Assembly (NCBI GenBank): GCA_947372005.1
Contig: CANBRV010000063.1
Coordinates: 1 to 10,376, forward strand
Direction: 5' to 3'
Origin: Comamonadaceae bacterium
Lineage (GTDB): Bacteria; Pseudomonadota; Gammaproteobacteria; Burkholderiales; Burkholderiaceae_C
DNA: 10,376 bases
Shown: positions 6,571 to 10,376 of the stretch, in pieces
How the letters are laid out: each line of letters opens with the position of its first letter
Numbering within the stretch: the stretch's first letter is position 1
Program-made: the position numbers and the translations under genes
Notes under the pieces: generated by a model
Database searches by the model: none
What the model saw: the letters and a program-made list of their open reading frames with translations, nothing else
Told to the model about the DNA's origin: nothing

Positions 6571-7253
6571 GTATCACTCCATTTGCGTAATAAGTTGTGA
6601 TAAGTCCCCGTAAGCGTGCGCCGTGCCATCTCATCCGCTTCGGTTTGATTGAGGCGTTGAAGCGCGTTATCTAAGTCAAATAGCAAGGCGCGGTCTGCAT
6701 CGTCCCGCACCAAGCTTTGCACCCACATAAAACTGGCTAAGCGCACTCCACGCGTAACAGGCGTGACCTGATGCAAGCTGGTCGATGGGTAGAGCACCAT
6801 ATCGCCTGCTGCCAACTTGGCACTGTGCATGCCGTAGGTGTCTTCCATTTGCAGCTCACCACCGTTGTAACTCTCAGGCTCTGACAAAAACAACGTGGCT
6901 GATAAATCCGTGCGCAATTTTTGCCCTGTATGCGGATGCAAGCGCACACCACCATCCACATGCAAGCCAAAACCCATGCCCTCGCTATAGCGATTAAACA
7001 TAGGGGGGTACAGCAAATTGGGCAGTGCAGCACTGATAAACAAAGGGCTACGCTCAAGCGCCGACGCAATGATGCGCTGGCACTCCAATGCGGTAGTAGA
7101 TTGCTCGTCGATTTGCTGATTCGATTTGACCGCAGCGCCCTGGTGTCCTGCCGTCACGCGACCATCCACCCAAGCGCCGCCCGCCGCGTCTAGCAGGGTA
7201 CGTACTTGCTTCACTTCAGCAGCTGTTAAAACTTGGGGGAGGCAAATCAGCAT
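6567..7253 (-). CDS. piuC: PiuC/YbiX-type Fe(II)- and 2-oxoglutarate-dependent dioxygenase
   Basis: The 228-residue cytoplasmic protein belongs to the PKHD-type hydroxylase family (PiuC in Pseudomonas, YbiX in E. coli). The double-stranded beta-helix domain carries the iron triad His98-x-Asp100 (GLHVDGG) and His161 (SLHQVTPV), and Arg171 (RGVR) for 2-oxoglutarate. The N-terminus MLICLPQVLT and the W-x-D-G-R-x-T-A-G-x-Q segment at 28-38 are family-typical, and the length is normal. Family genes are commonly linked to catecholate-type TonB receptors (piuA, fiu) and are iron-regulated, but the substrate is not known to me with certainty. It starts 14 bases after the receptor stop without a strong ribosome binding site and overlaps the next gene by four bases. 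Confidence 0.93.
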   Translation of the reverse strand: MLICLPQVLTAAEVKQVRTLLDAAGGAWVDGRVTAGHQGAAVKSNQQIDEQSTTALECQRIIASALERSPLFISAALPNLLYPPMFNRYSEGMGFGLHVDGGVRLHPHTGQKLRTDLSATLFLSEPESYNGGELQMEDTYGMHSAKLAAGDMVLYPSTSLHQVTPVTRGVRLASFMWVQSLVRDDADRALLFDLDNALQRLNQTEADEMARRTLTGTYHNLLRKWSDT

Positions 7254-7267
7254 GTGTTGGTTCTGGT

Positions 7268-9487
7268 TTAAAAGCGGTACGCCACTGAGAGCGATGCCGA
7301 GCGGCCCAGTCCAGGAACCGCGCGGCCGCCATCGGATGGAATGAGCGCGTCATAGTAGTATTTGTTCGCTAAATTAAACATATTGAAACGCACGTCGTAC
7401 TTCGGTTGGTGGTAGGCCACAACCGCGTCCCAGCGCACATAGGACGGCACTTGCGTCAAGTTTGTATTGTTCATATAGCGGCTGGAGGTATAGGTGGTGC
7501 CGCCCCCTACTTCCCACTGTTGGGTGAGGTTGTAGGTACTCCATAAGCTGAGTGAATCTTTCGGCGTGTTTGCAGGTGTTTTGCCAGCCGTTTGCGGTGC
7601 AATGGCGTCCACGATGCTGGCGTTTAAACGCGTATAGCCACCAAACCATTGCCACTTGGTCGAGACTTTGCCTGCAATACCCATGCGAGCGCCCCCCACT
7701 TGCACAGTGCCCGTGGCGGTGTAGAGCGCGCTATTGGTCGCATCTTGCGCACGAGCGTTGTACTGCGTCACTTTAAAGGCTGCCGCTGTGAGCGATAAGT
7801 CGCCGCCGCGTAAATCCCATTTAGTCCCTGTTTCAACAGATTTATTTTGCGTAGGTGGCAAAGGCTGCGTACCACCCGTCGTGGAGACAAGCTGCTCAAG
7901 CGAAGGGTTAAACGAGGTGCTGTACGAAAGGTAGTAGGACTGAGCCGTTGTGGGTTGAAAAATCGCTCCTGCACGTACGCTAGTGAAGTTAATCGTTTGA
8001 TCGGTCGCCGCCAACGTGGTGGTGGTCGGAATGGAGTTAGTGATGCTTGCGCTATAGCGATCTTGCCGCAAGCCCGCAACCAACTTGACCTTGGGGCTAA
8101 GCTCTAGCGTGTCGTTTGCAAAAGTTGCCACCGTAAGTGCCTTGCCTTTTTGCAAGTTCCCCACACTAATAGGAGCGGCATTCGCTGTATCGGTTGGATT
8201 CAGCAAGGACGTGCATCCCGAGTAGCCCGTAGTAGCGCCTACCGTGTTGAGTGCCACACCATTACAAGTGCCATTGCGATAGTAATTTTGATTGTTGTAG
8301 GTGTCTTGCCCTAACTCAAAACCAGCCAGCAGATCATTTTTAATTGCACCCGTTTGAAACTTGGTCGTGAACTCAGTCAAGTTAAAAACCGATTGATCTT
8401 GAATCACCCGATCATGGCTTTGTTGTCGCACATACATAGACGAGAGCGCTCCCGCCGAGCTCGCAGCAATCGGGTTGGCTGTTGTCCCCGTGCTAAAACC
8501 CGCATAAGCGCCGCCAACGCCAGTCAGCGTACCAATGTTTTGCGCTGCTGTTTCGCGTGCATCGGTTATCACACGATTGACTTGCGTTTGGTTGCGCACC
8601 GAGGTGATAGGCGTAATTCTGTGCTCAACCACAGCGCCCATTGACGCGATGTTTGAGATGGTTCTGTCGTCGCTATTGCCATAGGCTTTTTTGCGATCAA
8701 CCGCCGCAGGCGCACCATTCAAATTGGGCACGCCGTAATCAGCCATGTCGCGATTACGCTGAAATAAAGCGGACAACGTGATCTGCGTTGGCGTGCCAAT
8801 GCCCAGTTTGAGTGTCGGTGCAATGCCGTAGTCTTGCGCCTTAGTTTGATCACGATCTGAGGTATTGCCCTTTTGCGCCATCAGAGCAACACGAAATGCC
8901 GAGGTCTCAGACAGCTTGGTGTTGTGGTCTAGCAGCGTGCGCACCATCCCGTAGCTGGTAATAGACGCCTGCACTTCGGTAGCGGCTTTCAAGCTTGGCT
9001 TTTTCGTCACTTGATTAATCACACCGCCTGTAGAACCGCGCCCAAACAGCATCGACGATGGCCCCATCAGCACCTCGATGCTATCTAATGCAAAGGTGTC
9101 GCGGTAATACTGACCACGGTCACGCGCACCGTCTAAAAAAACATCCGTGCGTGCTGAAAAGCCATTGAGGTTAATGTTGGTGCCAATTTGTCCACCTTCC
9201 GCAGCGCCAATGGTGAGACCAGGTACATTTTTAAGCGCTGAGGCCATCGAAGTTGCGCCTTGCGACTTCATCAAGGCTTGGTTAACCACAACGGCAGACT
9301 GCGGTAAGTCTTTCAATTCTGCAGGCAGACGCGTGTTTGAGAGCGCATTACCTCCAAAGTTGTCACTACTGCTCGCCTCCACCTGCACCTCGCGTAGGGT
9401 AGCGGGCGCTGTTTGCGCCAAAACGGTTTGCGCCAAACACAAAGCGATAGGGGCTAGTTTGAGAGGTGATGTATTTAATGAAGCCAT
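7268..9487 (-). CDS. TonB-dependent siderophore receptor, Fiu/PiuA type
   Basis: The product is an outer-membrane 22-strand barrel receptor of 739 residues. Residues 1-24 form a signal peptide with likely cleavage VLA|QTAPA. There is no N-terminal STN signalling domain, so surface signalling through a sigma regulator is not expected. The plug domain follows, with L-P-Q-S-A-V-V-V, L-x-N-V-P-G-L-T, D-V-F-L-D-G-A-R-D, I-E-V-L-M-G-P-S-S-M-L-F-G-R-G-S-T-G-G and N-Q-V-T-K-K-P. The barrel ends with aromatic Phe (SVAYRF). Cys408 and Cys425 lie in one predicted extracellular loop and may form a disulfide, as in Fiu-like catecholate receptors. I chose ATG 9487-9485 rather than ATG 9502 because GGAG lies nine bases upstream and a signal peptide follows directly. 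The ligand is inferred only from family resemblance and the piuC neighbour. Confidence 0.93.
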   Translation of the reverse strand: MASLNTSPLKLAPIALCLAQTVLAQTAPATLREVQVEASSSDNFGGNALSNTRLPAELKDLPQSAVVVNQALMKSQGATSMASALKNVPGLTIGAAEGGQIGTNINLNGFSARTDVFLDGARDRGQYYRDTFALDSIEVLMGPSSMLFGRGSTGGVINQVTKKPSLKAATEVQASITSYGMVRTLLDHNTKLSETSAFRVALMAQKGNTSDRDQTKAQDYGIAPTLKLGIGTPTQITLSALFQRNRDMADYGVPNLNGAPAAVDRKKAYGNSDDRTISNIASMGAVVEHRITPITSVRNQTQVNRVITDARETAAQNIGTLTGVGGAYAGFSTGTTANPIAASSAGALSSMYVRQQSHDRVIQDQSVFNLTEFTTKFQTGAIKNDLLAGFELGQDTYNNQNYYRNGTCNGVALNTVGATTGYSGCTSLLNPTDTANAAPISVGNLQKGKALTVATFANDTLELSPKVKLVAGLRQDRYSASITNSIPTTTTLAATDQTINFTSVRAGAIFQPTTAQSYYLSYSTSFNPSLEQLVSTTGGTQPLPPTQNKSVETGTKWDLRGGDLSLTAAAFKVTQYNARAQDATNSALYTATGTVQVGGARMGIAGKVSTKWQWFGGYTRLNASIVDAIAPQTAGKTPANTPKDSLSLWSTYNLTQQWEVGGGTTYTSSRYMNNTNLTQVPSYVRWDAVVAYHQPKYDVRFNMFNLANKYYYDALIPSDGGRAVPGLGRSASLSVAYRF
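9407..9436. repeat. Short tandem repeat in the receptor signal peptide
   Basis: Two adjacent copies of about 12-15 bases (GTTTGCGCCAAA then GTTTGCGCCAAA on the plus strand) encode the duplicated peptide LAQT-V-LAQT at the end of the signal peptide. The second copy supplies the likely signal-peptidase site. Confidence 0.6.
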
Positions 9488-9512
9488 GATCAATGACTCC
9501 ATTCTAACATTA

Positions 9513-9531
9513 AATGAGAATGATTCTTATT
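9513..9531 (-). promoter_or_regulatory. Fur box upstream of the iron-uptake operon
   Basis: AATGAGAATGATTCTTATT is a 9-1-9 inverted repeat in which eight of nine pairs match, and it closely follows the Fur/NAT-N-AT pattern (core TGAGAAT-G-ATTCTTA at 9515-9529). It lies 26 bases before the receptor ATG and in an A/T-rich stretch with possible -10 hexamers TTTAAT (9509-9514) and TAGAAT (9501-9506) on the minus strand. A well-spaced -35 is not obvious. Fur with iron bound here would repress the seven-gene unit. The box overlaps the last codons of the upstream DUF455 gene. Confidence 0.8.
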
Positions 9532-10291
9532 TAATTATCAATTCCTCCATCACAAATCCAGCTTTTAATCGCGCAGCCGTATTGAGCGGTGGCTTAAGGC
9601 GCGGCGCATCAAACTCAATTGCTAGTTTTTTGTAATGAGCGATCGGGTCGAGCCCTTCCTTCTGACACAACCAACGATACCAATGGTTGCCAATGGCAAC
9701 GTGTCCGATTTCATCTGCAAGGATGATGTCCAAAATAGCGTCCATCCGTTTTGCATCACCTAACAGACCGCTATCCAACCCCGCCAGCTTCATGCGCTTG
9801 AGCTTCGCTTGTACGAGCGGCGTTGCATCTAGCCCCCGTGCCTCAAGAGTTCTAGGAACTAGCGCCATACGCGCCACAATATCGCCCTTGGTAATTTCAC
9901 ACATATGCCACAAACCATCGTGCGCGGTGAAGTCGCCATAGGTATAGCCCAAGTCTTTCAGTAATGCCTCCAACAAATTGAAGTGCTTGGTTTCCTCATC
10001 AGCAACGCGCATCCAGTCTTGGTAATAGCTAGCAGGCATGTCATCAAAACGCCAAACAGCGTCTAACGCTAATCGAATGGCATTCCACTCGATATGCGCA
10101 ATTGAGTGAACCATGGCTGCAAACCCTAGCGGCGTATGGATGGAGCGCTTAGGGACTTCTTTGTGTGTGACCAAGCTTGGCTGATGCGTACGCGTGGCAT
10201 TGGCATCGTCTTTTGCTTTGGCCTCTTGGCGAAGCGCCAAAGCGTGCGCGTTGTTATGATTCTCTGTTCTACTTAGGCTTCTACTTGGCAT
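9527..10291 (-). CDS. DUF455 family ferritin-like protein
   Basis: The product of 254 residues (from ATG 10291-10289) matches the DUF455 family. The signature H-S-I-A-H-I-E-W-N-A-I-x-L-A-L-D-A-V-W-R-F lies at about 62-82. Two E-x-x-H helices follow, E-E-T-K-H (Glu100/His103) and D-E-I-G-H (Glu194/His197), with Glu68 and Glu150 (P-R-T-L-E-A-R-G) completing a ferritin-like di-metal carboxylate set. The reaction is unknown; MiaE-like hydroxylases share the fold. The frame is open up to 10351, but that start overlaps the divergent carbonic anhydrase gene by 46 bases. No good ribosome binding site marks either start, and the first 35 residues are low in family resemblance, so an internal start such as TTG near 10237 is possible. 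It may read through into the iron operon, since no terminator separates them. Confidence 0.82.
   Translation of the reverse strand: MPSRSLSRTENHNNAHALALRQEAKAKDDANATRTHQPSLVTHKEVPKRSIHTPLGFAAMVHSIAHIEWNAIRLALDAVWRFDDMPASYYQDWMRVADEETKHFNLLEALLKDLGYTYGDFTAHDGLWHMCEITKGDIVARMALVPRTLEARGLDATPLVQAKLKRMKLAGLDSGLLGDAKRMDAILDIILADEIGHVAIGNHWYRWLCQKEGLDPIAHYKKLAIEFDAPRLKPPLNTAARLKAGFVMEELIIK
10215..10243. repeat. Nested inverted repeats
   Basis: GCTTTGG (10215-10221) pairs with CCAAAGC (10237-10243) around a 15-base centre. A second perfect repeat TTGGCG-AAG-CGCCAA (10226-10240) overlaps it, so two alternative hairpins are possible. There is no T-run beside either, so it is not an intrinsic terminator. 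It is inside DUF455 coding sequence and may be incidental. Confidence 0.5.
10252..10260 (+). promoter_or_regulatory. Possible extended -10 promoter for the carbonic anhydrase gene
   Basis: TGTTATGAT fits the extended -10 pattern TGnTATAAT with one mismatch. Transcription would begin about 10267, leaving a leader of about 40 bases to the ATG at 10306. No -35 hexamer at good spacing is visible. It lies within the N-terminal coding part of the divergent DUF455 gene. Confidence 0.3.
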
Positions 10292-10305
10292 ACGAGGATT
10301 TTTAC

Positions 10306-10376
10306 ATGGCGATTTATCAATTGGACGATCTTGTTCCACAAATTCACGCATCTAGCTACGTTGCCACCAGCGCTGA
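10306..10376 (+). CDS. Gamma-class carbonic anhydrase-like protein, N-terminal fragment
   Basis: The ATG at 10306 follows a GAGGA ribosome binding site by seven bases. The visible 23 codons read MAIYQLDDLVPQIHASSYVA and three more residues before the right edge. This matches the opening of gamma-carbonic anhydrase/YrdA family proteins (Y-Q-L-x-x-x-x-P-x-I-x-x-S-x-Y-V-A), which go on to a left-handed beta-helix trimer with three zinc histidines, not visible here. Divergent placement with a DUF455 gene is familiar in Burkholderiales. The identity rests on the N-terminus only. Confidence 0.7.
   Translation, partial: MAIYQLDDLVPQIHASSYVATSA

Noticed and set aside
9488..9502. Receptor start at ATG 9502
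   Set aside because: ATG 9487 has GGAG at proper spacing and starts directly with the signal peptide; the upstream ATG overlaps that ribosome binding site.

Overview
The window looks like a chromosomal segment of a betaproteobacterium, most likely in the order Burkholderiales. I infer this from the ratA-rnfH pair divergent from smpB, the DUF455 ferritin-like gene divergent from a gamma-carbonic anhydrase gene, and the protein sequences themselves. Base composition is mixed, with no obviously foreign islands. I see no rRNA, tRNA, transposase, CRISPR array or phage gene. Coding density is very high: every gap between genes is under about 45 bases.

Layout, left to right. (1) Positions 1-2767, minus strand: a tight four-gene unit read ratA, rnfH, a HAD phosphatase, then a TPR/glycosyltransferase-9-like protein whose 3' end runs off the left edge. 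The last gene is intact and open for 434 codons. (2) Positions 2802-3302, plus strand: smpB, divergent from ratA across a 34-base gap. (3) Positions 3322-9487, minus strand: seven genes in one direction that form a complete iron-uptake unit. In transcription order they are a Fiu/PiuA-type TonB-dependent receptor, a PiuC/YbiX-type Fe(II)/2-oxoglutarate dioxygenase, a PepSY-type membrane protein, an FTR1/EfeU-type iron permease, TonB, ExbB and ExbD. A near-palindromic Fur box (9513-9531) sits just upstream of the receptor. (4) Positions 9527-10291, minus strand: a DUF455 ferritin-like protein whose stop codon lies inside that Fur box. (5) Position 10306 to the right edge, plus strand: the first codons of a gamma-class carbonic anhydrase-like protein.

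How the genes fit together. The receptor, probably for catecholate or other iron chelates, would be energised by the TonB-ExbB-ExbD complex encoded at the distal end of the same transcript. FTR1 gives an inner-membrane route for iron without an ABC transporter. The PepSY membrane protein and the PiuC dioxygenase are candidates for releasing or handling the iron, but their reactions are not shown by the sequence. The operon therefore holds outer-membrane entry, energy coupling and inner-membrane transport under one apparent Fur switch. It lacks the EfeO and EfeB partners that usually accompany a bacterial FTR1 permease, and this is the most interesting point in the window. The left block belongs to housekeeping functions: ribosome rescue by SmpB, the RatA/RnfH pair and small-molecule phosphatase repair.
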